64,000 nt of DNA from an uncultured Candidatus Melainabacteria bacterium (GTDB lineage Bacteria; Cyanobacteriota; Vampirovibrionia; Gastranaerophilales; Gastranaerophilaceae). Position 1 is the stretch's first letter. Every line of letters starts with the position of its first letter. The translations under genes were made by a program, and so were the position numbers. The notes under the pieces were generated by a model, which made no database searches, was not told where the DNA came from, and saw only the letters and a list, made by a program, of their open reading frames with translations. The stretch covers positions 1-64,000 of the forward strand of contig CAKVIN010000014.1 in the NCBI GenBank assembly GCA_934754425.1, in the 5' to 3' direction. Shown piece by piece: positions 8,710-18,108 of the stretch.

Positions 8710-8760
8710 CAAAAAATATTTTTAGATGATTTTATATTGGGGATAAGGAGATAATAAAAA

Positions 8761-9288
8761 ATGAATATACAAAAAACTATTGGATATGGAATAATAAGCG
8801 GAGCGTTGTCTATAGGGACATTGGCATTAAACGGATGCACAAACGGGAAATTTTTGAATAATAATGAAAATACAAAAACAACCAAAGTGGACAGCATTGA
8901 TTTAACTAAGCCAAATAAACCTTTAATAGAAGGAAACAAAATTAGCTATAAAAAATTGGATGGCGAACTCGTTACTTTGAGAACTGAAACAGGATTACAG
9001 ATTAAAAATACTGCAGCAACATCACTTTATAAAACAATTTCTTCAATGTCTACAGAACAAAAACCAAATATAGATGATGTTGAAACATTTTATGTTGAGT
9101 TTGAAAAAAATAATGACAAATCTAGCGGAATAAATGAAGCAAGATTGCCACAAATACAAGCATCAATGTTGTTTAATAATTTATTTAAATTATTTACTGC
9201 TCCTGATAGCGATGGTGGTAATACAATCACTGTAAAAGAATACACACAAATGATGGATGCTTGGAGTTCTTTTTTATCCAAAGATTAA
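8761..9288 (+). CDS. putative lipoprotein, unknown function
   Basis: A 175-residue protein with a lipoprotein-type signal: a hydrophobic stretch (IGYGIISGALSIGTLALNGC) ends in a Cys near residue 26 that fits a lipobox (LNGC). It should be lipid-anchored and face the periplasm or cell surface. Near the C-terminus DSDGGNTITVKE resembles a degenerate EF-hand loop. AAGGAG precedes the ATG. It lies 51 bases after the EF-hand-like gene and may share its transcript. The family is not recognised. Confidence 0.8.
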   Translation: MNIQKTIGYGIISGALSIGTLALNGCTNGKFLNNNENTKTTKVDSIDLTKPNKPLIEGNKISYKKLDGELVTLRTETGLQIKNTAATSLYKTISSMSTEQKPNIDDVETFYVEFEKNNDKSSGINEARLPQIQASMLFNNLFKLFTAPDSDGGNTITVKEYTQMMDAWSSFLSKD

Positions 9289-9301
9289 ATATAATAACTT
9301 A

Positions 9302-9335
9302 AAAGGTTTGGTTTACCACTGATAACCAAACCTTT
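9302..9335 (+). terminator. terminator after the lipoprotein gene
   Basis: A perfect 12-base stem: AAAGGTTTGGTT (9302-9313) with AACCAAACCTTT (9324-9335). Only a short, A-interrupted T run follows, so it may act weakly in both directions between convergent genes. Confidence 0.7.
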
Positions 9336-9366
9336 ATATATATGATTAATAGGAGGGGTTATTCGT

Positions 9367-10320
9367 TTAATCTCTAGATAATTGCCAAAATATATCACCT
9401 GCAAGTGCAGCAACTAAACCGAGTTTACCAAAATTATGTGTACCTTTAAGTCCTAAGTTTTTGCAAATACCAAGAGGGTTGAATATTTTACCTATAGCAG
9501 CCAATCCTAAACCTGCGCCATAACCTGCTGCGGCTACGGTTCCGGCTTCTGCAACTCTACCTAGACCACCACCAATACTTTCCATTCTGTCTTTTCCAGC
9601 TTTGTTATCAATCGGAGTTTCAAACAAATATTTTAAAGTTTCTTCTGAGTATTTTTCGTGATAATCTTTTTTACCAAAGAAATTTTTATTAAAACCGTGT
9701 TTAAAAGCAGTTTCACCATAAACTTTTATATCATCAGTAAGACTTGTTACTCTGCCATTTTCTTTAGCTTTAATATAGTCTGCATAAAGTCTTTCAATTA
9801 TAGGATTTAAACTTTTATTTGGATCTATTCTGTCACGATTTGCTTCTATATAATCAGCGTTCTTTTTATACAAAGATACTTTTATTCTGTCGAATATTTG
9901 ACAAATACCATCAGCATCACCTTCTCTAACTTTTTCAGCCAGTCTTGTGATATTTCCTTCTATATCAGCATCTTCCATTGATTTTTGGAATAAATATTCA
10001 TCATATGCACGATAATTGCTAGTTTTTGTTTGCAACATCAAATTATGCATTGCACCGGCTTGTTCAAGGTTTTGTTTTTCAATATCATGATAAGCTTGAT
10101 TCATCTGCCCCATAAAACTTGGGTTATACATTCCCATCATACCAGGCATGCCCATCATTCCCATCATACCCATTCCGTTCATTCCGTTCATTCCGGTCAT
10201 TCCCATTGTTGATGTATCACCAAGTGAACTATAAGTTCCACCTGCTGATAATCCTAATGTACCTAAACCACTCATATATGGATTATAACCTATTCCTGTT
10301 ATGCCAAACGGATATGACAT
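9367..10320 (-). CDS. Met/Gly-rich unknown protein
   Basis: A 317-residue protein beginning MSYPFGITGIGYNPYMSGLG, followed by a Met-Gly-Asn repeat tract (about 38-65) with many MG/GM steps. The middle is charged and helical (about 100-240). The last 60 residues contain Gly/Ala-rich hydrophobic segments (TVAAAGYGAGLGLAAIG and LGLVAALAGDIFW) that could insert in a membrane. There is no Sec signal at the N-terminus. AGGAGG lies 5 bases before the ATG, and the shared upstream element lies at 10363-10396. The MSYPF start resembles MSFPF of the gene at 25967. Function unknown. Confidence 0.78.
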   Translation of the reverse strand: MSYPFGITGIGYNPYMSGLGTLGLSAGGTYSSLGDTSTMGMTGMNGMNGMGMMGMMGMPGMMGMYNPSFMGQMNQAYHDIEKQNLEQAGAMHNLMLQTKTSNYRAYDEYLFQKSMEDADIEGNITRLAEKVREGDADGICQIFDRIKVSLYKKNADYIEANRDRIDPNKSLNPIIERLYADYIKAKENGRVTSLTDDIKVYGETAFKHGFNKNFFGKKDYHEKYSEETLKYLFETPIDNKAGKDRMESIGGGLGRVAEAGTVAAAGYGAGLGLAAIGKIFNPLGICKNLGLKGTHNFGKLGLVAALAGDIFWQLSRD

Positions 10321-10362
10321 AATGACCTCCTACTAAGTTTAAATTAACCATTTTTAACCTTA

Positions 10363-10396
10363 CATATAAATAAAGTATTTCTTTCTTCTAAAATTG
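10363..10396 (-). promoter_or_regulatory. shared two-part upstream element, copy A
   Basis: On the minus strand: CAATTTT (10390-10396), 15 bases, TTTATTTATATG (10363-10374), then TAAGGTTA, which also follows copy C. It lies about 43 bases before the ATG at 10320. Confidence 0.65.
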
Positions 10397-10487
10397 ATAC
10401 TTTTAAATACATTCTTAACAAAAGTTTACAATTCATTATTAGTTATTTTTGTTGTATCATAGTTTAATATGGAGTAGGGAGCTCGGA

Positions 10488-11213
10488 ATGAGAATAGAAG
10501 CAAAAAATCTTGTTAAAATTTATGGAGACCGAAGTGTTGTAAATGACATTTCTTTTTATATGGATAAAGGTGAAGTTGTATGTTTACTTGGGCCAAATGG
10601 TGCAGGTAAGACAACAACTTTTTATATGATAGTAGGTTTGGTTAAGCCAAATTCCGGTTGTGTTTTTGTTGACAACAAAGAAATTACAGACTGGCCAATG
10701 AACTTGAGAGCCAAAGCAGGTATTGGTTATTTACCGCAAGAAAATTCTATTTTCCGTAAATTGACAGTTGAAGAAAACATTCAACTTGTGTTAGAGATGA
10801 ACGATAAATTAACTGTTGATGAAAAGAAAAAGAAATTAGAAGAACTTTTAACAGAATTTGGGGTTCAAAAATTAAGAAAATCTCCGGCAATAGCTTTATC
10901 CGGTGGAGAAAGACGACGTGTTGAAATTGCAAGAGCACTAGCTGCCAGCCCTGATTTCATGCTTCTTGACGAACCTTTTGCCGGCATTGACCCTATTGCA
11001 ATTGGTGAAATTAAAGATAACATTAGAAAGATTTCAGAAGAAAAAGGCTTAGGAGTTTTGATTACTGACCACAACCCTAAAGCTACATTATCTATTACGG
11101 ATAGAGCTTATGTTATTTTTGACGGAAAAATTAAAATTCAAGGCAAAAGTATTGATGTTGCGAATGACCCTGTTGCTAAAGAATTTTATTTAGGAAAGGA
11201 CTTCAAACTCTAG
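10488..11213 (+). CDS. lptB: LPS export ABC ATPase LptB
   Basis: The ATPase that powers lipopolysaccharide extraction from the inner membrane with the LptF/G permeases. The protein is 241 residues from the ATG at 10488 (AGGGAG just upstream), the length of E. coli LptB. P-loop GPNGAGKTTTFYMI, signature LSGGERRRVEIARAL and Walker B FMLLDEPFAGIDP are all present. An LptF/G-family permease follows after one base, confirming the assignment. Confidence 0.95.
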   Translation: MRIEAKNLVKIYGDRSVVNDISFYMDKGEVVCLLGPNGAGKTTTFYMIVGLVKPNSGCVFVDNKEITDWPMNLRAKAGIGYLPQENSIFRKLTVEENIQLVLEMNDKLTVDEKKKKLEELLTEFGVQKLRKSPAIALSGGERRRVEIARALAASPDFMLLDEPFAGIDPIAIGEIKDNIRKISEEKGLGVLITDHNPKATLSITDRAYVIFDGKIKIQGKSIDVANDPVAKEFYLGKDFKL

Positions 11214-11214
11214 A

Positions 11215-12339
11215 ATGAAAAAACTTTTCACTGTATACGACAGATATATTTTTATGCAAGTTCTTATGACAACAATTGTCGCAATTTTGTTGTTCACAAT
11301 TGTCTGGATTGCTCCAGAGATGCTTTTGAATACTATTAAAAAGATATTAGCGCATGAATATACAGTTAAAACCGGTGTCATGGTTTTAATATATGAACTA
11401 CCTAAAATATTTGGTAAAGCTTTTCCTGTTGGGCTTTTGCTCGGTTCACTATTTACCTTTGATAAGTTGAGCAAAGATTCAGAGTTAACAATTTTCAGAG
11501 CCGTTGGAATGTCTTTTTCCAGAATCATACGCCCTCTTTTGGTATTAAGCTTTATAGTGACTTATTTATGTTTTGTTACTTATGACAAATGGATTCCATA
11601 TTCTTGTGAAAAATTACAAGAAATTAAAGGTGGAAGTTCTTTAACGCAATATATTTATACTAAAAAAGATAAGAATAATCATCCGGAACAAGCTGTTATT
11701 GTTTCAAGATTTTTTAACGGCGAAATGTCCAATGTTATTGTTTTAGATTTTTCAAAACAAGTATTTGATGATTTGCACGGACTTACAAGCATTATGGTTG
11801 CCGAAAGCGGATACAAAGGAACTGATAAAAACGGGCAGCCAAGCTGGGTGTTAAATAATGTCACTGATTATGATATTAATGAAGATGGAATATTTAATGA
11901 AATTACAAAAGAAAAACGTGTAGACATTCTTAATGGTGAAGATGCGGAAGATGCTTACACAATTATGATTAATTCTACTAAAAAAGATAGAGATATTAAC
12001 AATAAAGATTTGCATCATTATGTAAAACTGTTAAAAAAAGCAAATTTGGATGAAGATTACAGACTTATGTATAATAAATATCTGCAAAGATTTTTCCATC
12101 CGTTTGTATGTGTTTTGCTTGCGATTATGGGAGCACTCTTGGGTTTCAGCAAACCTAGAGAACAAAGATTAATCGGGTTTACAATAGCAATCGGTTGTAT
12201 ATTTGTTTATTATATTACTCTGCCATTCTTCGATTTATTAGCAGAAAAAGGAGTCTTGCCACCGATTATCACAGCATCTTTTCCTCCAATAGCATTTTTA
12301 TGCGCAATAATTGCTTTCTACAAATCAAGGGATTTATAA
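11215..12339 (+). CDS. LptF/LptG-family permease (YjgP/YjgQ)
   Basis: A membrane permease of the Lpt lipopolysaccharide exporter. The 374-residue protein has helices near residues 15-35, 60-80 and 100-125, a large periplasmic domain (about 130-290), and three C-terminal helices, the family layout. It starts one base after the lptB stop, so the two are coupled. Only one such permease is seen here, so I cannot say whether it is LptF or LptG, or whether it works as a homodimer as in lineages with a single copy. Confidence 0.9.
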   Translation: MKKLFTVYDRYIFMQVLMTTIVAILLFTIVWIAPEMLLNTIKKILAHEYTVKTGVMVLIYELPKIFGKAFPVGLLLGSLFTFDKLSKDSELTIFRAVGMSFSRIIRPLLVLSFIVTYLCFVTYDKWIPYSCEKLQEIKGGSSLTQYIYTKKDKNNHPEQAVIVSRFFNGEMSNVIVLDFSKQVFDDLHGLTSIMVAESGYKGTDKNGQPSWVLNNVTDYDINEDGIFNEITKEKRVDILNGEDAEDAYTIMINSTKKDRDINNKDLHHYVKLLKKANLDEDYRLMYNKYLQRFFHPFVCVLLAIMGALLGFSKPREQRLIGFTIAIGCIFVYYITLPFFDLLAEKGVLPPIITASFPPIAFLCAIIAFYKSRDL

Positions 12340-12340
12340 T

Positions 12341-13156
12341 ATGAAAAAAATATTTACATTAATGGCAGCACTATTTTTTATAGGAAATGTCAATGCTGCT
12401 ACACCTATTGATATGAAATATGATGATGGAATTTATCATATTGTATTATCCGGTAATAAAATAAAAAAACAAATACAATTTGTTTCATCTTCTAATTTAA
12501 CTACAAATAGAGAAGTTCATAAAAAAAGTGAATCATTATTAACAATAAATACAGGTTTCTTTGACCCTAATAATCAAAAAACAATTTCTTATATTGTTAA
12601 TGATTATCAAACAATAGAAGATCCTATGTTCAACGAGAATGTACTGTCAAATCCTGTTCTTAGGCAAAACTTTCAGAAAATAATGAATAGATCAGAATTC
12701 AGGATTCTTGAATGTGATAGCAAGTTAAAATATGAAATTGCACCACATAATGCGAAAACTGATTTTTTATGTTCAGTTAAGACTTCCGCACAAGGTGGGC
12801 CACAACTTTTGCCACAACTACGATTAGAAGAAGAATTTTTCGTAGTTAAAGATGCTGATGGAAATGTTACAAGAGAATCTGCATCTGTTTTACATAAAAC
12901 TGCCAGAACTTTAATCGGTATCAAGAATTTAGATAACGGTGTGCAAGAGGCACACATATTTATCGTAACAAATGAACATCCTATGGATATTTATGAAGCT
13001 AGAGATTTATGCGCAAAAGAAGGGTTAGATTCTGCCATGGCTTTTGATGGTGGTAGCTCAACTTCATTAAACTACAAAAATATTAATATAGTATCTACAC
13101 AAGATAGTGGCGATACAGGTAGAGCATTAAAATCTTTCATGATAATAGAAAAATAA
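12341..13156 (+). CDS. secreted NAGPA-domain (phosphodiester glycosidase-like) protein
   Basis: A 271-residue protein with a Sec signal (MKKIFTLMAALFFIGNVNA, cleavage about residue 19) from the ATG at 12341; the frame from 12311 would overlap the permease and spoil the signal. The mature part ends with AMAFDGGSSTSLNY, the hallmark of NAGPA-like domains that cleave or modify sugar-phosphate phosphodiesters, and INTGFFDP near residue 75 is also typical. It follows the Lpt permease by one base, which suggests a role in envelope glycan processing (inference). It is ended by the hairpin at 13174-13208. Confidence 0.85.
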   Translation: MKKIFTLMAALFFIGNVNAATPIDMKYDDGIYHIVLSGNKIKKQIQFVSSSNLTTNREVHKKSESLLTINTGFFDPNNQKTISYIVNDYQTIEDPMFNENVLSNPVLRQNFQKIMNRSEFRILECDSKLKYEIAPHNAKTDFLCSVKTSAQGGPQLLPQLRLEEEFFVVKDADGNVTRESASVLHKTARTLIGIKNLDNGVQEAHIFIVTNEHPMDIYEARDLCAKEGLDSAMAFDGGSSTSLNYKNINIVSTQDSGDTGRALKSFMIIEK

Positions 13157-13173
13157 AATATTTTTCTGTTTAA

Positions 13174-13208
13174 AAAAAAATCGAGACTTTTTGAGTCCCG
13201 ATTTTTTT
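13174..13208. terminator. bidirectional terminator
   Basis: A-run, TCG and GACT (13174-13188) pair with AGTC, CGA and a T run (13194-13208), with one A/C mismatch and a five-base loop. It separates the convergent NAGPA gene and mlaD. Confidence 0.85.
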
Positions 13209-13224
13209 TACTTACTATTTTTTT

Positions 13225-14580
13225 TTAAAACATTAATCTGAATAATAAGAATCTCTTATTCAATTTTTCAGAGAATTTTTTCAAATTAGATACCGTAGAA
13301 GAAGTATCTTCTACAATTTGTTTCAAGCCTTCTTTGTCACCATTCTGACCATTTATTGTTTCCAAAGCTTTTGATACTTCACACATTGTATTGTTTAAAT
13401 TATCAATAGAAGTTTCTAATTTTATTTTCAAATTATCATCTTTTGTCATTTGATTAACAGATGTAGAAATTTCATTCATATTTTTCATAACAGCGTTCAA
13501 GTCTTCCGCAAATTCTTTTGCATCAACTGCACCTACAATAGGAGTCAACTGTTTAGAAAGATTAGAAAGAGATTCTGCTGTATCATACATCATCGGCTTA
13601 AATTTCTCATCTCCAATAATTCCATTAATATTTGTTGCTAATTTATTAAAGTTATTAGATACGTCACTCATCATCCACAAAATTGCATCTATATCATTTC
13701 TTGAAGAATCAATAAGTTTTTCTGTTTTTGCTAAAGTTGTAGTTGCTTGAGCAGTCAATTGCTTAAAGTTTGTTACAGATTGTCTTATTTCTGCAATCAT
13801 TGAATCATTTAATAATTCGTTTACAATCCTATTTGTTTCTGTCAAAGATTCTGCTGCTTTATATTGTAAATCCATAAAATCAGCAATTCTCATCGGTTCT
13901 ATAATTGTATAAGGTGAAGTTTGTCTTGGATAAGGCAAAGCAGTATTATCCAAAGGAGCTATTCTTAATTTTTTTATTCCGTTTTCAGTAACAATTTTAC
14001 CTGTCATAAAATGCGGAATGATAAGTCCCGGAAGGTTTACAACATATTCAACTTTATAAGCATAACTTGTTTTTATAAAATCTTTTAACTCATCCGGAAC
14101 AAGTTTTGCAGTCATTATTTGAGATTTTTTAACTTTACCAACGGTATAATATTTATCGTCAAGTTTTATTTCTACCTCTGAATCATTTGATAGCAAATCT
14201 TTATTCAATACTGGAATATAAACAGCTCTAACCTTCGGAGGTGTAATTTCTAAAAATTGTTCACCAATTAACCCTGATTGTTGAATAGATAGTGTTGAAG
14301 CTTTAGGTATTGTTATTCCAGGTTCTGTAATAACAAATTTCATTTTTACATAACTTGATTCACCATTTACGACTGGAATAATTTCTTCAACTTGACCAAC
14401 TCTTAAGCCCATCATTTGCACACCAGAACCTGGACGCATTCCATTAACATCTTTAAAATGTACTTCAATTCTTTCAGCCGATGAGAATGAACGTCCCTTA
14501 ATCCACAATACCGTAAATAAAAGTATCGTTAGTGCTACAAGTGTTAATATTCCTACTTTAAATGATGGTGATAATTTCAT
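13225..14580 (-). CDS. mlaD: MlaD-like MCE-domain lipid transport protein
   Basis: A membrane-anchored substrate-binding protein of an Mla/TGD-type lipid transporter. The 451-residue protein has one N-terminal helix (VGILTLVALTILLFTVLWI), then the MCE domain (about 38-115, VNGMRPGSGVQMMGLRVGQVEEI), then a long helical region with a late coiled coil (about 250-440). It is longer than E. coli MlaD (183 residues) and nearer to cyanobacterial and plastid MCE proteins. It is the last gene of mlaE-mlaF-mlaD; 100 bases with a dispersed repeat separate it from mlaF. Confidence 0.92.
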   Translation of the reverse strand: MKLSPSFKVGILTLVALTILLFTVLWIKGRSFSSAERIEVHFKDVNGMRPGSGVQMMGLRVGQVEEIIPVVNGESSYVKMKFVITEPGITIPKASTLSIQQSGLIGEQFLEITPPKVRAVYIPVLNKDLLSNDSEVEIKLDDKYYTVGKVKKSQIMTAKLVPDELKDFIKTSYAYKVEYVVNLPGLIIPHFMTGKIVTENGIKKLRIAPLDNTALPYPRQTSPYTIIEPMRIADFMDLQYKAAESLTETNRIVNELLNDSMIAEIRQSVTNFKQLTAQATTTLAKTEKLIDSSRNDIDAILWMMSDVSNNFNKLATNINGIIGDEKFKPMMYDTAESLSNLSKQLTPIVGAVDAKEFAEDLNAVMKNMNEISTSVNQMTKDDNLKIKLETSIDNLNNTMCEVSKALETINGQNGDKEGLKQIVEDTSSTVSNLKKFSEKLNKRFLLFRLMF

Positions 14581-14618
14581 TTTATTTTCCTTTTTTGTTT
14601 TTTTGTTTATTTGTTGTT

Positions 14619-14683
14619 CGGTGGGAACGCATTTGAGTAATTATTTTCTACTTTATTTATCTTTGTAGCTTTTCCCACCCTAC
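14619..14683. repeat. GTAGGGTGGG-type hairpin repeat, copy 2
   Basis: Arms CGGTGGGAACGC (14619-14630) and GCTTTTCCCACCCTAC (14668-14683) match, in reverse orientation, the arms of the repeat at 279-345. The internal sequence is unrelated. It lies in the mlaF-mlaD gap and could act as a processing or attenuation hairpin. Confidence 0.7.
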
Positions 14684-14688
14684 TTTGT

Positions 14689-15408
14689 TTATGCGTTCAT
14701 TTTCATCGGACCTTCAATTGTTGCGTTTACAAATTGTTTTGTATACGGAGTTTCCTCCCTCAACAACTCTTCTGCAGTACCTTCAAAAACTGCATGTCCA
14801 TTATACAACATCAATACAGAATCTGCTGTTCTTTTTATTGTAGACATTTGGTGCGTAACAACAATTGATGCAGCATTTGTTTCATTTTTTAACCGCACAA
14901 TATAATCTTCTATTAATGTTGAAGATATAGGATCTAAACCGGCAGTTGGTTCATCATACAAAATAATTTTCGGTTCTGTTACTATGGCACGTGCAAAACT
15001 TACACGTTTTTGCATACCACCTGACAGCTCGGACGGATATTTATCTTCTATACCGGATAAACCAACCAATTCAAGTTTTTCAGCAACAATTTTTTCCAAT
15101 TCTTTTCTTGTATATTTTCCTCTCAAATCTTTTCTTTCTTGCAAAGCAAAAGAAATATTATCAAATACATTTAAAGAATCAAAAAGTGCCGAATATTGAA
15201 AAACCATAGCAATATCTCCACCGGAAGTGTTAATTTCTCCTGAATCTTTTGCTATCAATCCGCTAATAAGTTTCAGCACTGTACTTTTCCCTGAACCACT
15301 AAAACCCACAATGGATAAAATTTTGCCATCATCTACTTTGAATGAAATATTATCTAAAATAACTTTTTTATCAAATGACTTTACTAAATTTTTAACTTCA
15401 ATTCCCAT
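14689..15408 (-). CDS. mlaF: Mla-type ABC ATPase
   Basis: The ATPase of the phospholipid transporter. The 239-residue protein has P-loop GFSGSGKSTVLKL near residues 34-46, signature LSGGMQKRVSFARAI, and Walker B IILYDEPTAGLDP. The reading frame opens with TTG at 15420, but GAGGGA at 15413-15418 sits well for the ATG at 15408 (MGIEVKNLVKSF). It follows the mlaE stop closely and precedes mlaD. Confidence 0.94.
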   Translation of the reverse strand: MGIEVKNLVKSFDKKVILDNISFKVDDGKILSIVGFSGSGKSTVLKLISGLIAKDSGEINTSGGDIAMVFQYSALFDSLNVFDNISFALQERKDLRGKYTRKELEKIVAEKLELVGLSGIEDKYPSELSGGMQKRVSFARAIVTEPKIILYDEPTAGLDPISSTLIEDYIVRLKNETNAASIVVTHQMSTIKRTADSVLMLYNGHAVFEGTAEELLREETPYTKQFVNATIEGPMKMNA

Positions 15409-15420
15409 CATTTCCCTCAA

Positions 15421-16221
15421 TTAATAAAAGAATATCGCTGCAAAAATTAAATCTAATATAACAATCGCAACAAAAGACCAAACTACAGCTTTCGTGGTTG
15501 CAATACCAACCCCTTTAGCTCCATCTTTAGCTTCCATTCCACAAGAACAACTTATTAATGATATAGTAAATCCGAAAGCCAAAGATTTTAGTAAACATAC
15601 ATTTAAATCATGCATATTTAATCCAAACCACACAGAATCAAAATAAGCTTTGTAATTTAATCCTGATGCAAGATTAGATGCTACTGCGCCACCTAAAATT
15701 CCAAATAAAGATGACACAATTACAACCAGTGGCATCATCAATGTTCCGGCAATTATTCTTGGTGTGAATAAATAATGAACAGGATTTACTTTTAAAACTC
15801 TTATTGCATCAATTTGTTCTGTAACTTTCATTGTAGCAATTTCCGATGCTAAAGAAGAACCTATCATTGAAATTATCGCAAACCCTGCCATAATAACCCC
15901 TTCTTCTCTAACCATAAGAATAGAAACCAACATGCCAACATAATTACCTGCGCCTTGTTTAACCATCTCTCCTGCTATTTGCATAGCTATAATTATAGAT
16001 GTCATACCAACAATAGATAGAGTTATCGGCAAAGACGATACTCCAAATCTTGATGACTGCTCTACAATTGCCTTAATTGTCGTAGGAAATGTTTTTAACC
16101 CATTCAAAAATTCCGCACCCAAAAGTGCAATATTACCTAATGTTGTAATAAAACCCTCTAATTCTGCTAAAAACATTCTATATATTTTATAAGTGTATGT
16201 AGCCTTATAATAAATTTTCAT
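15421..16221 (-). CDS. mlaE: MlaE-family ABC permease (operon copy)
   Basis: The permease partner of mlaF and mlaD. From the ATG at 16221 (AAGG eight bases upstream) it is 266 residues. An in-frame GTG at 16251 would add ten residues without a better ribosome site. Conserved blocks include IGSSLASEIATMKVTEQIDAIRVLKVNPVHYL with TPRIIAG, and several hydrophobic helices. It is clearly paralogous to the orphan copy at 7172-7903; both have the EIATMKVT/EIANMQVT block. Confidence 0.92.
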   Translation of the reverse strand: MKIYYKATYTYKIYRMFLAELEGFITTLGNIALLGAEFLNGLKTFPTTIKAIVEQSSRFGVSSLPITLSIVGMTSIIIAMQIAGEMVKQGAGNYVGMLVSILMVREEGVIMAGFAIISMIGSSLASEIATMKVTEQIDAIRVLKVNPVHYLFTPRIIAGTLMMPLVVIVSSLFGILGGAVASNLASGLNYKAYFDSVWFGLNMHDLNVCLLKSLAFGFTISLISCSCGMEAKDGAKGVGIATTKAVVWSFVAIVILDLIFAAIFFY

Positions 16222-16264
16222 AACAAATTGCCTTGTGTTGTATTTTACCACACTTCCAATATAA

Positions 16265-16294
16265 TTTACAATTATTTTTTATTTATGATACAAT
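16265..16294 (+). promoter_or_regulatory. promoter of manC
   Basis: TTTACA (16265-16270), 18-base spacer, TACAAT (16289-16294), about 33 bases before the manC ATG. Confidence 0.55.
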
Positions 16295-16327
16295 TTAAAC
16301 AGAGGAGTTTTAAAAAGGGGATTTTTT

Positions 16328-17722
16328 ATGATGTATGGATTAATTTTAGCCGGTGGTTCAGGAAGCAGACTTTGGCCTCTATCGAGGGAACTATACCCAA
16401 AACAGCTTTTGAATATTCAGAATACAGAAAGTTTGCTTCAAGCAACTTTTGAAAGAATTTCTGAATGCATGCCGGCATCCAACATTATAAGTATGACAGG
16501 TGTTAAACATTTTTCTAATGTAAAATACCAACTTGCATCTATGTATGATAAAGCGATTGTTTTATCAGAACCAATCTCAAAAAATACTGCTCCTGCAATA
16601 GCTTTAGCTTCTAAATATATAATAGAAAAATTTAATGTTGATCCTGTAATTTTGGTAGTGCCTTCTGATCATATGATTAATAATACAGAAAAATTTATTA
16701 TGACAGTTAAAGAAGGTGAAAAAATAGCAAATTTAGGTTATATAGTAACTTTTGGTATCAAACCATCTTATCCAGAAACAGGTTATGGTTACGTAAATGT
16801 AACTGATAAACACATCGAACGTGGCTTTAAAGTTAATAAATTTGTTGAAAAACCGAATGAAGAACTTGCAAAACAATACATTGCAGATGGAAATTACTAC
16901 TGGAACAGCGGAATCTTTATGTTTAAAGCTTCTATTCTTTTAGAAGAAGTTGCTAAATGTTCACCGGAAATTTATTCTAAATTATCAAATTTTGATTTTT
17001 CAGAAAAAGATGAAATTCCGTTTACAGAATATGACAAAATGCCTTCAATCTCTATTGATTACGCAGTTATGGAAAAATCAGACAAAATAGCACTTGTGAA
17101 ATTAGAAAGTGACTGGAATGATTTAGGAAGTTGGAAATCAATTTATGATGTTAGCGAAAAAGATAAAGATGGAAATGTAAAAATAGGTCATGTATTAGAT
17201 GAAGGTTCAAAGAATTCTTTAATGTATTCATCTTCTAAACTTGTTGCAACAATTGGATTAGAAGATACTGTTGTTGTTGAAACAGAAGATGCAATTTTAG
17301 CTTGCAAAGCTGATAGAACACAAGACGTTAAGAAGATTTTTGAAACGCTAAAAAAACAGAACGATAATACGCACCTTGTCCATAAAACAGTTTACAGACC
17401 TTGGGGATATTATACAGTTTTAGCGCAAGGTAACGGATTTTTAACTAAGATGATACAAGTTAATCCAGGGCAAAAATTATCTGTTCAATCACACAACTTT
17501 AGAAGTGAACACTGGGTTATCTTGGAAGGTATGGCAAAAGTTGTTTTGGAAGGCAAAGAACTTATCTTAAGCCCTGGACATAGTGTTGATATCCCATTAA
17601 AAGCTATACATTCTCTTCAAAATCCATACAAAGATAACTTAAAAATCGTTGAAGTTCAAAAAGGCGATCCTTTGATTGAAGAAGATATCATACGCTATGA
17701 AGATATGTATGGCAGAGTTTAA
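16328..17722 (+). CDS. manC: mannose-1-phosphate guanylyltransferase / mannose-6-phosphate isomerase
   Basis: Makes GDP-mannose for surface polysaccharides. The 464-residue protein has the full bifunctional AlgA/ManC layout. It opens with the nucleotidyltransferase motif LILAGGSGSRLWPLSRELYPKQLL, has FVEKPNEE near residue 177, and ends with a cupin domain (about 350-460) with YRPWGYY, PGQKLSVQSH, R-S-E-H-W-V and VEVQKGDPLIEEDIIR. AAAGGGG precedes the ATG; the next codon is also ATG, so the start could be 16331. No other polysaccharide gene is adjacent. Confidence 0.95.
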   Translation: MMYGLILAGGSGSRLWPLSRELYPKQLLNIQNTESLLQATFERISECMPASNIISMTGVKHFSNVKYQLASMYDKAIVLSEPISKNTAPAIALASKYIIEKFNVDPVILVVPSDHMINNTEKFIMTVKEGEKIANLGYIVTFGIKPSYPETGYGYVNVTDKHIERGFKVNKFVEKPNEELAKQYIADGNYYWNSGIFMFKASILLEEVAKCSPEIYSKLSNFDFSEKDEIPFTEYDKMPSISIDYAVMEKSDKIALVKLESDWNDLGSWKSIYDVSEKDKDGNVKIGHVLDEGSKNSLMYSSSKLVATIGLEDTVVVETEDAILACKADRTQDVKKIFETLKKQNDNTHLVHKTVYRPWGYYTVLAQGNGFLTKMIQVNPGQKLSVQSHNFRSEHWVILEGMAKVVLEGKELILSPGHSVDIPLKAIHSLQNPYKDNLKIVEVQKGDPLIEEDIIRYEDMYGRV

Positions 17723-17766
17723 AATCAAAGCTTCTTAGATTATTAAGCATCAATTAAATTTACCAT

Positions 17767-17997
17767 TTATAATATCGTTTTTAAATATTCAAGAATATCA
17801 TCAGATTCATACATTTGAATATTTCTATCACGATCTACAAGAAATGGTACTTGTCGTTTTCCGCCAAGTTGTATTAAAGAATCTTCAGATGCTTTATTAT
17901 TAATATCAACTTTGTTATAGACTATTTTGTTTTCATCTAAAAAATTCATAACTTTTTTACAATAAGGACAAGTTTCTAATATAAATAAATCTAACAT
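17767..17997 (-). CDS. glutaredoxin
   Basis: A small thiol-disulfide oxidoreductase of 76 residues. Dithiol motif CPYC at residues 10-13, cis-Pro motif QVPFLVD near 51-57, and a final helix SDDILEYLKTIL. It is compact like GrxC/NrdH types. The glutathione or other thiol partner is not clear. A purine-rich ribosome site (AAAGGAGG) precedes the ATG. A single gene between manC and the TPR gene. Confidence 0.92.
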   Translation of the reverse strand: MLDLFILETCPYCKKVMNFLDENKIVYNKVDINNKASEDSLIQLGGKRQVPFLVDRDRNIQMYESDDILEYLKTIL

Positions 17998-18108
17998 AAT
18001 GCCTCCTTTAGTTATAGTTTAATATCTTCTAAAAAAAATAAATCACCAAATTTACTCCTACCACATTTACTTATTCACATTCTATTATTCTTATAGTAAT
18101 ATGTTGTT

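Noticed and set aside
9333..9344. TTTATATATATG after the lipoprotein terminator, as a further copy of the shared element
   Set aside because: No CAATTWT box 15 bases upstream and no gene start in the right direction.
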